NCBI GenBank assembly: GCA_945887835.1 | Contig: CAMCZQ010000007.1 | Location: 1-41,155, forward strand | DNA from: Bordetella parapertussis | GTDB taxonomy: Bacteria > Pseudomonadota > Gammaproteobacteria > Burkholderiales > Burkholderiaceae_B | Reading direction: 5' to 3' | Length of the DNA: 41,155 nucleotides | Part shown: piece by piece, positions 32,047-40,695 of the stretch | Numbering within the stretch: position 1 is the first letter of the stretch | Layout: every line of letters begins with the position of its first letter | Notes under the pieces: generated by a model | Database searches by the model: none | The model's input: only the letters and a program-made list of their open reading frames with translations | Told to the model about the DNA's origin: nothing | Made by a program: the position numbers and the translations under genes

Positions 32047-33027
32047 TTACTGTGCCCGGATGCCAACTTCAAGTGCAAGCTTTTTCCATTTGGTTGTTTC
32101 AGAGACAATAAATGCGCGAAACGCTTGCGCAGTACCACCCGCTGGCACAATGTCTCGATCGGCAAAGACTTTCAACAGTTCTGGTAAAGCGAGTACCGCA
32201 TTGACCTCAGCATTAAGGCGATCAACGATTATCTGTTGCGTTTTATTAGGCGCCAGAATCCCAAACCATGTGCCTGCAGTAAACGTCGGTAAGCCCTGTT
32301 CTGCAAAGGTCGGAATATTAGGAGCATTGGCGAGCCGCTGAGCGCCTGAAATCGCAAGCGCCTTCAACCGGCCACCGCGCACCTGCTCCATGACCGCGGC
32401 GGGCGCATCAAACGAATATTGAATCTGCCCACTGATCAGATCGATAATTGAAGGGCCACTCCCTTTGTAGGGTACGTGCAACGTATTGATTTGGGTGAGC
32501 GATTTGAAAAGCTCGCCCGCAAAGTGATTAGTGGTGTTTTCGCCAAAAGAAGAATAATTCAGTTTGCCTGGATTCGCTTTGGCATACGCAATTAAATCGG
32601 CGACACTACTAACCGGTAACTGGGGATGGGTCACTAGCAGAAACGGTACGCTACCCACCATCGCTACAGGTTGCAAATCGACCAAGGGGTCGTAGGCGAG
32701 TCCCTTGATGGTGAACGGAGCGATCGACACCTCAGGGGCTGCGGCCATGAGTAGTGTGTAGCCGTCAGGCTCTGCGCGCACCACTGAAAGTGTCGCGACG
32801 GTACCGCCAGCACCTGCGCGATTTTCGACGATGACTTGTTTGCCCAAGCGGGCGCTTAGCCGCTCAGCCACTAAACGCGCGGCGATATCTGTGGTGCCGC
32901 CTGGTGAGTAACCGACGACTAAGCGAATATTTCGACTTGGCCAGGTTTCGTTCTGCGCAATTGCTGCAGCGCAAAATAAAAGACTGAGGCAACCAAAGAT
33001 CGCTATGGTGCTTGTAATTTTTTTCAT
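32047..33027 (-). CDS. Tripartite tricarboxylate transporter receptor, TctC/Bug family
   Basis: A 326-residue Bug protein with a signal peptide ending LFCAAAIAQ. The mature part has TWPSRNIRLVVGYSPGGTTD, VENRAGAGGTVATL, EPDGYTLLM and LNYSSFGENTTNHFAGELF. The GENTTNH segment departs from the usual GxGSxxH form, which may reflect ligand difference. It precedes the amidohydrolase gene by 54 bases. Its own upstream side has an intrinsic terminator, so a promoter for this receptor and the genes after it should lie at about 33028-33155. Confidence 0.92.
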   Translation of the reverse strand: MKKITSTIAIFGCLSLLFCAAAIAQNETWPSRNIRLVVGYSPGGTTDIAARLVAERLSARLGKQVIVENRAGAGGTVATLSVVRAEPDGYTLLMAAAPEVSIAPFTIKGLAYDPLVDLQPVAMVGSVPFLLVTHPQLPVSSVADLIAYAKANPGKLNYSSFGENTTNHFAGELFKSLTQINTLHVPYKGSGPSIIDLISGQIQYSFDAPAAVMEQVRGGRLKALAISGAQRLANAPNIPTFAEQGLPTFTAGTWFGILAPNKTQQIIVDRLNAEVNAVLALPELLKVFADRDIVPAGGTAQAFRAFIVSETTKWKKLALEVGIRAQ

Positions 33028-33154
33028 AGGTCCACGAGTCGCAATGTTCTACATATACTAACCGTTGATGACATTGAAGCGCCTGCTAGAGAATACTACG
33101 CGATTACCTCCTTGGGCCAGCCAATCACAAACCGCGTGTCGCAGACGTCGCATG

Positions 33155-33186
33155 CCCAAAAAAATTAGAAAATGAGCCTCGGCTCA
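33155..33186 (-). terminator. Intrinsic terminator overlapping the amidohydrolase stop codon
   Basis: On the minus strand TGAGC CGAG GCTCA forms a five-base-pair hairpin with a four-base loop, its first three bases being the TGA stop of the amidohydrolase. It is followed by TTTTCTAATTTTTTT. This is the clearest intrinsic terminator in the window and separates the upp-amidohydrolase unit from the TctC gene downstream. Confidence 0.7.
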
Positions 33187-34572
33187 AACCAAACCACAAC
33201 AATCGCACCCTGGCCCAAACACTGCCGGGCTACCCAACGCAGCTAATTGCGAGCGCCAGCCAGCCAAACGTTTTTGAAGTTGCTCAAGAGTTGAATGATG
33301 ATTTAGGCCAGAGATGTGCCGCTGTTGCATCACGACTTTACCGTCAATCACCGTATCAACAACATCGCTTGCCTTGGCATAGTAGACAAAGGCTGCATAA
33401 CTGCCGTAATACGGCTGAAGATGCGGTTGATTGATGTCAACGACGATCAGATCGGCCTTTTTACCCACTTCAAGCGAACCAATCTCATGATCGAGCCCCA
33501 AGACTTGTGCCGCGCCAAGCGTGTGAAAACGCAACGCCTGATCGCAGGTCATCGCATGTGGGCCACCTAAGCGCAAACGCATGGCGTTGATGGCATAACG
33601 CATGCCTTCAAACGGGTCGTTTAGCATCCAGTCGGTGGCAAAGCCTGTTTTGATGCCTTTTGCAATGATTTTTTCAAACTGCGGATAACGACCGCGGCGG
33701 GGATAAATCGTTGGGCAATGCGCGTAGTTAGCGTTGCAAGACACGATCGCGTCAAAGTCGGCCTCTTCAGCAAATACAAGGTGCGCAAGCACGACATCAG
33801 GCGCAAGCATCCCAACATCTCTTAAGTACTCAACGGGCCCACAACCGTAGGCGGCCTTGATGTGCTCAGCTTCAGAAGCACTTTGCGCGGCATGGATATG
33901 CATACCGACCCCCAACCGAGTCGCCTCAAGCCTAGCCTCTTTAAGCAATGCTGGGCTGCAGGTGTCAGTGGCATGCGTACCAATTCGTCCCGTAATGCGC
34001 CCCTCTGCGGCACCATGCCATTTTTCAACAAGCTCTACCCCGTGGCGCAAACGCTTCTCACCAATTGCCTGATGATGTGTGTAGTCGCCGTTGCGAAGCT
34101 CTTCGAGCTTGACATCAAAAACCTTATTCGCGATCTGAGCACGAAGCCCCGACTGCAAGACGCTCTCAGCCAAGGTCTCGGGGCTATACCAAATGTCGTT
34201 AATCGTTGTGATCCCCGATAACAGCATGTCTGCGCACCCTAAAGCGCCCAATAAAGACCAGTCGGATTCAGTGACGTCTTTCTCCATGCGAAAGGCAACG
34301 TCTAGCAGAGCTGCCTTGGCGGCATGATCATCCGTTTGACTGCGAAAAATCAAAGAGGCGGCATGCGAATGACAATTAACAAATCCGGGCAACACAATTT
34401 TTCCTGGCCCACCCATTGTGTTTTTGGGCTGCCAGTGACCCGCGGGCATCGCTGGGCCAGCGTACACAATACGCGATCCAAGCACGGCCACTTCGCCATT
34501 AGAAATAATTGGCATTCCCTCAGACACGGGATAAAGAAACTCTGCTTTGACTAATAAGTCGACTGGGTTCAT
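33184..34572 (-). CDS. Amidohydrolase-superfamily deaminase/hydrolase (SAH/MTA-deaminase-like)
   Basis: A 462-residue member of the group containing cytosine-type, guanine-type and S-adenosylhomocysteine/methylthioadenosine deaminases and triazine hydrolases. His68-x-His70 stands in GFVNCHSHAAS; MHIHAAQSASEAEH supplies the third His and a Glu; LAHLVF supplies the fourth His; GFATDWMLND supplies the metal Asp. So a mononuclear metal centre is likely. The tail is odd: GPGCDCCGLV has three cysteines in four residues, not a usual end for this family. It lies 33 bases after upp, so a role in converting a pyrimidine or similar N-heterocycle that feeds salvage is plausible but unproven. Confidence 0.85.
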   Translation of the reverse strand: MNPVDLLVKAEFLYPVSEGMPIISNGEVAVLGSRIVYAGPAMPAGHWQPKNTMGGPGKIVLPGFVNCHSHAASLIFRSQTDDHAAKAALLDVAFRMEKDVTESDWSLLGALGCADMLLSGITTINDIWYSPETLAESVLQSGLRAQIANKVFDVKLEELRNGDYTHHQAIGEKRLRHGVELVEKWHGAAEGRITGRIGTHATDTCSPALLKEARLEATRLGVGMHIHAAQSASEAEHIKAAYGCGPVEYLRDVGMLAPDVVLAHLVFAEEADFDAIVSCNANYAHCPTIYPRRGRYPQFEKIIAKGIKTGFATDWMLNDPFEGMRYAINAMRLRLGGPHAMTCDQALRFHTLGAAQVLGLDHEIGSLEVGKKADLIVVDINQPHLQPYYGSYAAFVYYAKASDVVDTVIDGKVVMQQRHISGLNHHSTLEQLQKRLAGWRSQLAALGSPAVFGPGCDCCGLV

Positions 34573-34605
34573 TGCATCAATCCTGAGAAGCGAAGCACTG
34601 GTTGC

Positions 34606-35250
34606 TTATTTTGTTCCAAAGATTCGATCGCCCGCATCACCAAGACCAGGCAAGATATAGGCCTTTTCGTCCAACTGGCGATCAATCGCCGCGGTATAAA
34701 TCATAATCTCAGGAAAACGCTCATGCACTGCCTGTATGCCCTGCTGGCAGCTCACTAGACACACAAATTTTATCGAGCGAGGGCTCAGCTCTTTGATTCT
34801 TGCAATGGCAGCAATCGCAGAGTGGCCAGTGGCAAGCATGGGGTCAACGAGAATCACGTCGCGCTGGTTAAGGTTTTCAGGAAGCTTAAAATAATATTCA
34901 ACCGCCGCTAGCGTTTTTGGATCTCGATACAAACCGATATGACCAACCCGTGCATTGGGCACGACAGTAAGCATGCCATCTAAGATGCCGTTACCCGCGC
35001 GCAAGATGCTGACAAAAACAAGTTTTTTTCCATCAATTACCTTGCTCGTCATTTTTTCTAACGGCGTTTCAATTTCAATATCTTGCATCGCCAAATCACG
35101 AGTGACCTCGTAGGCCATCAACGTTGAAATTTCATTCAAGAGCGCTCTGAACGAACTTGATGAAGTATTTTTATCCCGCATCAAAGTCAGTTTGTGCTGC
35201 ACCATCGGGTGGTTCACAACACGCACATTATTGTCAGTGATTGAGCTCAT
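34606..35250 (-). CDS. upp: Uracil phosphoribosyltransferase
   Basis: A 214-residue type I phosphoribosyltransferase that converts uracil and PRPP to UMP in the cytosol. The PRPP loop [11 protein letters not shown] lies at 135-145, the dimer/PRPP segment [13 protein letters not shown] at 81-93, and the uracil-binding end [13 protein letters not shown] at the C-terminus. Length and motifs are standard. It leads a two-gene unit with an amidohydrolase that ends at an intrinsic terminator. It is divergent from the alpha/beta-hydrolase gene. Confidence 0.97.
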   Translation of the reverse strand: MSSITDNNVRVVNHPMVQHKLTLMRDKNTSSSSFRALLNEISTLMAYEVTRDLAMQDIEIETPLEKMTSKVIDGKKLVFVSILRAGNGILDGMLTVVPNARVGHIGLYRDPKTLAAVEYYFKLPENLNQRDVILVDPMLATGHSAIAAIARIKELSPRSIKFVCLVSCQQGIQAVHERFPEIMIYTAAIDRQLDEKAYILPGLGDAGDRIFGTK

Positions 35251-35605
35251 TGAAGCAACTTATAAAATATTTGACAGACACAACCAAAGCGGCGGCATGG
35301 GGTAGCCTGATGTTGAGCCCTGCCCTGATCCCTAAACTAATCCGCCTGTATCCTCAGTTCTTTGAATCAGGCACCCAAACGCCCTGCCTCAGAAAAATTA
35401 CCGCTGATTGCCAACAAAATCGTGCACCCACAGCGCTGGAACAATACAAGGTAGAGCATGCTCATATGGCTACTCGTTATTTTTCTTTGTAACTTTGTAA
35501 TATAGTAGCTGCAAACTCGGCTCGCGGCACAAGTCAACTATTTAGACGACACTCACGCTCGCACTCAGCTATCTAACCTGCGTAATCTATACAAAGAGCC
35601 CAAAG
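35251..35605. promoter_or_regulatory. Divergent intergenic region, upp / alpha-beta hydrolase gene
   Basis: This 355-base gap should contain promoters for both sides. An AT-rich stretch at about 35477-35505 (TTTGTAACTTTGTAATATAG) is the best candidate for plus-strand initiation, with TAATAT as a possible -10 box. I see no riboswitch-like or strongly repeated structure. A TTG-initiated plus-strand frame at 35241-35492 resembles no known protein. Confidence 0.4.
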
Positions 35606-36478
35606 ATGAGCCACCCACTTACGTACAAGTATGCGCAGTGTCAACGCGGACGCATCCACTTTGCTGAAGCAGGTTCAGGCGAGCCTTTACTTCTCATGCA
35701 CGCAACCCCTCGTTCGCATCGCTCGTTTCGCAACATGTTGCCACTGCTCGCACCACACTGTCGAGCGATTGCCATTGATACGCCTGGCTTTGGCAATTCA
35801 GATCCAATACCGCAGCAGATTACCGTAGAAGACTTGGCAGCGATGGTGATCGCCTTCATGGATCACCAAGAGATCGAACGAGCTCACGTCTTCGGCTTGC
35901 ATACTGGCAATAAAATTGGTGCTGCCATGGCAGCTGGTTGGCCACAACGAATCAGTAGTTTGATTATTGCCGGACACACACATAGCCTGATTGCTGACCC
36001 TCAGTCACGCGATGCTGCCATCCATGCGTTGTCTGATCACTACCCACCACTTTTCGCTGAGGCCCCAGATGGTGCAGAAAACATCCGAGATTGGGTTGCT
36101 GCACACGCTGAGACACAGAAACTATGGTGGCAACAAAATCTGATCAGTTCACGCCAAGTCGAAAAAAAGGACGTCGACTACGCTGAGGCCCGAGTGATTG
36201 ACTATCTGCTAGGTCGACATAGCATCCGAGCGATGTACAACGCAATTTTTGACTTCGACTTTAATGCTGCACTAGCACAACTCGAAGCACCAACGCTCGT
36301 TCTCGAATTGTTGACGCCCGACGAAGCTCATCACGGAGAGCAAGCAGAAAAAGTATGCTCTCTCATGAAGAGTGCGCGTGCTGCCAGAGTCGAAAATGGT
36401 GATCGATCTTCGTTAGAAAAAAATCCGACTGCTATTGTGACGCCGATTCTGGATTTTTTAAGGTCTCAGCGCAACTGA
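35606..36478 (+). CDS. Alpha/beta-hydrolase-fold protein with altered catalytic triad
   Basis: A 290-residue protein. The fold is clear: HATPRSHRSF (32-41) as oxyanion loop, AIDTPGFGNSDP (57-67) and a nucleophile elbow. That elbow reads GLHTG (97-101), with Thr100 where Ser, Asp or Cys is expected. The C-terminal position that should carry the catalytic His (normally GH followed by an acidic residue and Pro) reads NGDRSSLEKNP, without His. Acidic candidates are in LELLTPDEAHH. It may be a non-hydrolytic or differently catalysing member. It is the first gene of the plus-strand run to the window end and lies 89 bases before a TctC gene. Confidence 0.85.
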   Translation: MSHPLTYKYAQCQRGRIHFAEAGSGEPLLLMHATPRSHRSFRNMLPLLAPHCRAIAIDTPGFGNSDPIPQQITVEDLAAMVIAFMDHQEIERAHVFGLHTGNKIGAAMAAGWPQRISSLIIAGHTHSLIADPQSRDAAIHALSDHYPPLFAEAPDGAENIRDWVAAHAETQKLWWQQNLISSRQVEKKDVDYAEARVIDYLLGRHSIRAMYNAIFDFDFNAALAQLEAPTLVLELLTPDEAHHGEQAEKVCSLMKSARAARVENGDRSSLEKNPTAIVTPILDFLRSQRN

Positions 36479-36567
36479 ATCTGATGGTTTACGTGCCGAC
36501 AATGATAAAAACTGAGTTATAAAGAACAAGTAAAAATAAAAATAACGAGCGATGAGAGAAACGGACG

Positions 36568-37545
36568 ATGATCAAGCTAAAACACCTTCTAGTTTTACTA
36601 TGCCTACTCAGTCAACCAGTTTTGGCCGAGAGCGATTACCCACAGCGCAAGTCAATCACCTTAGTGACGCCTTATGCGCCAGGCGGTGGCAGCGACATTC
36701 TGACCAGAATCCTTGCTGAAGCCTTAAGAAGCAATCTCAAGCAAAACGTCGTCGTACAAAATATTACGGGTGCTGGCGGCGTCATTGGCTCTCGCTCTGT
36801 TGCTCAAGCCGCTCCGGACGGATACACCTTGCTATCTCACCATATTGGTTTGGTCACGTCGACAGCGTTATATAAAAATCCACAATTTGATCCTACGAAA
36901 AGCTATGAGTATGTTGGGCTCTTTGCCGATACGCCCATGGTTTTAGTGTCTTCGCCTTCATTTCCTGCCAACAATACGACAGAATTGATCGAATACGTTA
37001 AGAAAAATAAAGACAAGATTACATTCGCCTCTTCAGGAAAAGGAAGCGCGACTCATTTATGCTCGTTACTTTTTGAAAAAGCGCTTGGCGTAAAAGTCAC
37101 TTTAATTCAATACAAAGGGGCATCGCCCGCGACAATCGATGTAACCGCTGGACGAGTCGATCTTTTCTGTGACGTGACTGCGGGCACAATTATTGGCGCA
37201 ATTCAGAGCGGCAGTCTAAAGGCACATTTCATCACTGCACCTAAACGACTGACTTCTATTCCCAACACTCCCACTGCAAATGAAGTCGGCCTGCAAGAGA
37301 TGAACGTGTCAGCGTGGTATGGGCTTTATGCCCCCGCCGGCACTCCACAACCAGTCATTAATAAGCTGTCAAAGGCGCTACAAGCCACCACGAAAGACCC
37401 AGCGGTAGCTTCGTCTTTAGCAAAAATGGAAACCTTATTATTCGACGCTGCATCTGCCACACCTGAAGCGCTGAAATCTCAAGTTGAACGTGAGACTGCA
37501 CGATGGACTGCACTGATTCAACAAGCCGGCATTAGCCCAGAATGA
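36568..37545 (+). CDS. Tripartite tricarboxylate transporter receptor, TctC/Bug family
   Basis: A 325-residue Bug protein with a signal peptide MIKLKHLLVLLCLLSQPVLA. The mature part has YPQRKSITLVTPYAPGGGSD, VVQNITGAGGVIGS, APDGYTLLS and ITFASSGKGSATHLCSLLF. The NITGAGG variant replaces the usual ENRPGAGG. It lies 25 bases before a TauD-family dioxygenase gene, so it probably binds that enzyme's substrate or a related carboxylate. No TctA/TctB partner is visible. Confidence 0.92.
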   Translation: MIKLKHLLVLLCLLSQPVLAESDYPQRKSITLVTPYAPGGGSDILTRILAEALRSNLKQNVVVQNITGAGGVIGSRSVAQAAPDGYTLLSHHIGLVTSTALYKNPQFDPTKSYEYVGLFADTPMVLVSSPSFPANNTTELIEYVKKNKDKITFASSGKGSATHLCSLLFEKALGVKVTLIQYKGASPATIDVTAGRVDLFCDVTAGTIIGAIQSGSLKAHFITAPKRLTSIPNTPTANEVGLQEMNVSAWYGLYAPAGTPQPVINKLSKALQATTKDPAVASSLAKMETLLFDAASATPEALKSQVERETARWTALIQQAGISPE

Positions 37546-37570
37546 TTTTAAACATCACACGAGAGCCAAT

Positions 37571-38398
37571 ATGTTTCAACTAGAGAAAGCAAGTGACAAC
37601 ATTGGAGTCATCGCGACTGGAATTGACGTATCAAAGATGTCGGCTAGTGACTTTCAGAAACTATATCAAGCGTGGCTAGAGCATTCAGTACTCATTGTAA
37701 GAAATCAACACTTAACCATTGAACAGTTTCTTGGTTATGGAAAAAAATTTGGGGTGATTCAACCTCACCGAGTGCGTAAGACAAGGCATCCTGACCATCC
37801 AGAACTAACTGTCATGGGGCAGGCCAAGAAAAAGGCAGATGGCACTCTGAATGAATCTATCTACAACCGCGGGGTGAGCTGGCACACGGATGGCCCGTGG
37901 GACGACAGACTTTGCAAAGCCACCCAACTGCTAGGCTTAGAGATCCCCTCTTACGGTGGGGACACTCTTTTTGCCAATATGTATTTAGGCTATGAATCCT
38001 TACCCCAGCACCTGAAAATTCGAATCGAGACGCTTAAGGCCCAGTACGTTTACGGCGGTCGAAAAAAAATAGGTTTCGATCTCCTAGAGGCTGAAGATCA
38101 ATTGCGCTTACCCACAGAATATAGTTTGATTCGAGTTCACCCAGAAACCAAGCAAAAATCCCTGTATTTCAATCCTTTTCATATTTTAAAAATCGCCGAT
38201 ATTAGTGAAGCTGACAGTGACTCTTTGATTGACGAACTTACTGCGAACATGATTGCGACAAACAGTGACTATCGACACAAGTGGCAGGTCGGCGATTTGA
38301 TCACATGGGATAACCGTTGTACGTTGCACTCAGCTACAGGCGGATATCCAACGAATGAGAACAGAATTCATTGGCGCTGCACCATTATGGAACAGTGA
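37571..38398 (+). CDS. TauD/TfdA-family Fe(II)/2-oxoglutarate-dependent dioxygenase
   Basis: A 275-residue non-haem iron dioxygenase. The iron ligands are visible: His105-x-Asp107 in WHTDGPW and His253 in TLHSATGG; Arg269 in RIHWRCTI is the expected 2-oxoglutarate carboxylate anchor. HPETKQKSLYFNP (190-202) matches the family's HPeTGrkaLy segment. Such enzymes hydroxylate or cleave a C-S, C-O or C-N bond, coupled to decarboxylation of 2-oxoglutarate. It sits between a TctC gene and a damaged SDR gene, each at 25 to 52 bases. Substrate could be a sulfonate, an aryloxy acid or another carboxylate; no sulfonate importer is adjacent. Confidence 0.9.
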   Translation: MFQLEKASDNIGVIATGIDVSKMSASDFQKLYQAWLEHSVLIVRNQHLTIEQFLGYGKKFGVIQPHRVRKTRHPDHPELTVMGQAKKKADGTLNESIYNRGVSWHTDGPWDDRLCKATQLLGLEIPSYGGDTLFANMYLGYESLPQHLKIRIETLKAQYVYGGRKKIGFDLLEAEDQLRLPTEYSLIRVHPETKQKSLYFNPFHILKIADISEADSDSLIDELTANMIATNSDYRHKWQVGDLITWDNRCTLHSATGGYPTNENRIHWRCTIMEQ

Positions 38399-38450
38399 GC
38401 AGTGCCAACGATGATCAGCAACTCATCATTAAATTCAATCAGGAGTAGCG

Positions 38451-39140
38451 ATGCGAATTAAAGGAAAGGTTGCAGTCATCACAGGCGCAGGAACCGATAT
38501 CGACGCAGCCTCTGCCAGATTATTTTCCAACGAAGGCGGCAAGCTCGTCGTTGCAGAAATCAACGAGAAAAATGGACAGTCTGTCGTGGATGAAATTAAA
38601 TCCCGTGGTCAAGACGCACTGTTCATCAAATGCGACGTCACAGACGATAGCTCTGTGATTGAGATGGTTCAAAAGACGGTTAACCATTACGGCACCATTG
38701 ATATCCTTTATAACAATGTCGGCGGATCAACGTCGCATGATGGCTCGGTGACCGATGTTGAAATTGACGAATTTTGGCGAGCAATCAAACTAGATTTATT
38801 CGGAACCTTTCTGCCCTCACGCCATGTCATACCCGTCATTATCAAAGGCGGTGGCGGCTCAGTCATCAATACCTCTTCGTATGTCGCAGTTGTCGGCACC
38901 GCAGGCCGCGATTGCTATACGGCAGCCAAAGGTGCGATTATTTCTTTAACGCGCTCAATGGCCGTTGAATATGGTCCGCATAATATTCGAGTCAATGCGA
39001 TCGCTCCAGGCGCAGTTGATACTGAACGTCTTAGAAATTTTTTGAAAAATAGTCCATCCCATCCAACCTTTGATCCACGTAATCGACATAAACGACCTGA
39101 GGTGTCCTCACTCAAATCATTACGCTTGTTTGTTAGATAA
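38451..39140 (+). pseudogene. Short-chain dehydrogenase, truncated and with a degenerate glycine motif
   Basis: A 229-codon frame that follows the SDR pattern up to about residue 195 and then loses it. The NAG-like NNVGG (88-92), Ser142, Tyr156-x3-Lys160 and VNAIAPGAVDTERL (181-194) are intact. The cofactor motif TGxxxGxG is TGAGTDID (11-18), with Asp in place of both later glycines. The conserved end of SDRs (Pro-Glu-Asp-type helix, LASD, TGQ, DGG) is missing: the frame ends PEVSSLKSLRLFVR. None of the three frames in the following 165 bases restores it. A good AGGAGT ribosome-binding site remains. I read it as a recently decaying gene, although a shortened functional protein cannot be excluded. 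Confidence 0.65.
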
Positions 39141-39305
39141 AAGTAAAATGATAATTATCTGCCTCTCACGACTTATCACACTGGCCACAACAGTTCGAGC
39201 AAATATTAGGATCGGTAGGCCTTTGGCTCTACAGGCCGGGTCACATTGACGCAACCAAACTTGCGTGCTAGCGTAGGCGTTCTCTCAGCTCTAGGCGAAT
39301 CCTAA

Positions 39306-40685
39306 GTGTCGACAGAACACATCTCAACTAAGCTAGCAAATTTTGCCACGGGCCTCACCACTAATCACCTCCCGCCAGAAGTTGTAAAAAACGCAAAACT
39401 GCGAATTTTGGATACAGTAGGTGTTTGCCTTGCCAGCGCGGGAATGCCTTATGCCGAGGCGATTTTGGCCTATGCTTTAGAACAGCAAGGGCAACCGCAG
39501 TCGACTCTTTTTGGACGCACCGAGAAACTGCCACCAGCGCTGGCTGTTCTGTATAACGCCTCACTCGCGCACGGCAACGACTACGATGATACGCATAGCC
39601 TTTCAATTGTGCACCCAGGGGCTGTCATTGTGCCAACCGCCCTTGCAATAGGTGAAAAAACAAGCTGCTCGGGCGCCGCGGTACTCGCAAGTGTTGTGGC
39701 TGGCTATGAAGTCTCAACCAGAATTGGTATGGCCGCGTCTAAAGGCTTTCACGCTCAAGGCTTTCACCCCACCGGGGTCTGTGGCGCCTTCGCTGCAGCA
39801 ATCACTTCAAGCGCGCTGCTCAAACTGACTGAAGAGCAAACTGTACATGCTCTTGGAATTGTCGGCAGTCAAGCTTCAGGGTCGCTCGAATTTCTTTCAG
39901 ATGGCGCGTGGACCAAACGACTGCACCCCGGCTGGGCTGCCCACGCCGGTGTGACAGCCGCCGCGCTTGCTCAACATGGCTTCACTGGCCCGAGCAACGT
40001 GCTGGATGGGCGTTACGGACTCTACGCGCTTTATGCGACCCGTACCAAACCAAACCTTGCCCTGATCACCGCGACGCTGATGCAGGAGTGGGAGATTCTA
40101 AATACCGATTTCAAACCTTACCCCTGTGGTCATATCAGTCATCCCTATATGGACTGCGCGCTAAAGCTCAGACAAGACCACGCACTTGACCCAAACGACA
40201 TTGTGTCGATCGAGCTTAGAGTGCCGTCAGCCGCCGTGCCTATCTTGTGCGAACCGCTTGCCGACAAGCGACGCCCCAATAGCGGTTATGCCGCGCGTTT
40301 TAGTCTGCCGTTTTCGACGGCGTTACTGTTTGCTTATGGTCGTGCTGAAATTGATGATTTTTCACATGAACGAATTACTGACCCACTGATTTGGCAGCTT
40401 TGTGACCGAACAACCTACACAATTGATGACTCGCTACCATTTCCTGAAACATTTCCGGGTTGGGTACTTATCACGTTGCGCGATGGTAGGCATCTTGAAG
40501 CCAGACTAGAGGCGTCTCGAGGTTCAAAAGAATATCCAATGAGTGAAACAGAATTACGAAAAAAATTTGCAGCAAATGTGCAACGGGCTTTACCTGTAAC
40601 CCGTGCCGATAAAATTTGGGAAACAGGGATGCAACTTGAACAGCTAGCGGACATTCGAGCATTTACTGCCTTGCTTGCTGAATAA
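39306..40685 (+). CDS. MmgE/PrpD family protein (2-methylcitrate dehydratase-like)
   Basis: A 459-residue protein of the family that includes 2-methylcitrate dehydratase PrpD, cis-aconitate decarboxylase and immune-responsive gene 1. The helical domain begins TKLANFATGLTTNHLPPEVV, followed by LRILDTVGVCLASAG and the conserved active-site stretch LAHGNDYDDTH, then HPGAVIVPTALAIGE and GFHPTGVCGAFAAAI. The second, lid domain has DFKPYPCGHISHPYMDCAL. Translation starts with GTG. The exact reaction (dehydration or decarboxylation of a small tri- or dicarboxylate) is open; a methylcitrate-cycle role is not supported, since prpB and prpC are absent. It precedes a TctC gene by 10 bases. Confidence 0.9.
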   Translation: MSTEHISTKLANFATGLTTNHLPPEVVKNAKLRILDTVGVCLASAGMPYAEAILAYALEQQGQPQSTLFGRTEKLPPALAVLYNASLAHGNDYDDTHSLSIVHPGAVIVPTALAIGEKTSCSGAAVLASVVAGYEVSTRIGMAASKGFHAQGFHPTGVCGAFAAAITSSALLKLTEEQTVHALGIVGSQASGSLEFLSDGAWTKRLHPGWAAHAGVTAAALAQHGFTGPSNVLDGRYGLYALYATRTKPNLALITATLMQEWEILNTDFKPYPCGHISHPYMDCALKLRQDHALDPNDIVSIELRVPSAAVPILCEPLADKRRPNSGYAARFSLPFSTALLFAYGRAEIDDFSHERITDPLIWQLCDRTTYTIDDSLPFPETFPGWVLITLRDGRHLEARLEASRGSKEYPMSETELRKKFAANVQRALPVTRADKIWETGMQLEQLADIRAFTALLAE

Positions 40686-40695
40686 AGGACCTACC

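Noticed and set aside
35241-35492. 83-codon plus-strand frame in the upp/hydrolase gap
   Set aside because: TTG start overlapping upp, no ribosome-binding site, no recognisable motif; more likely chance in a promoter region.
39135-39160. AGATAA/TTATCT palindrome after the truncated SDR
   Set aside because: All-AT stem with a long loop, too weak for a terminator; GATAATTATC could be a binding site, but there is no supporting context.
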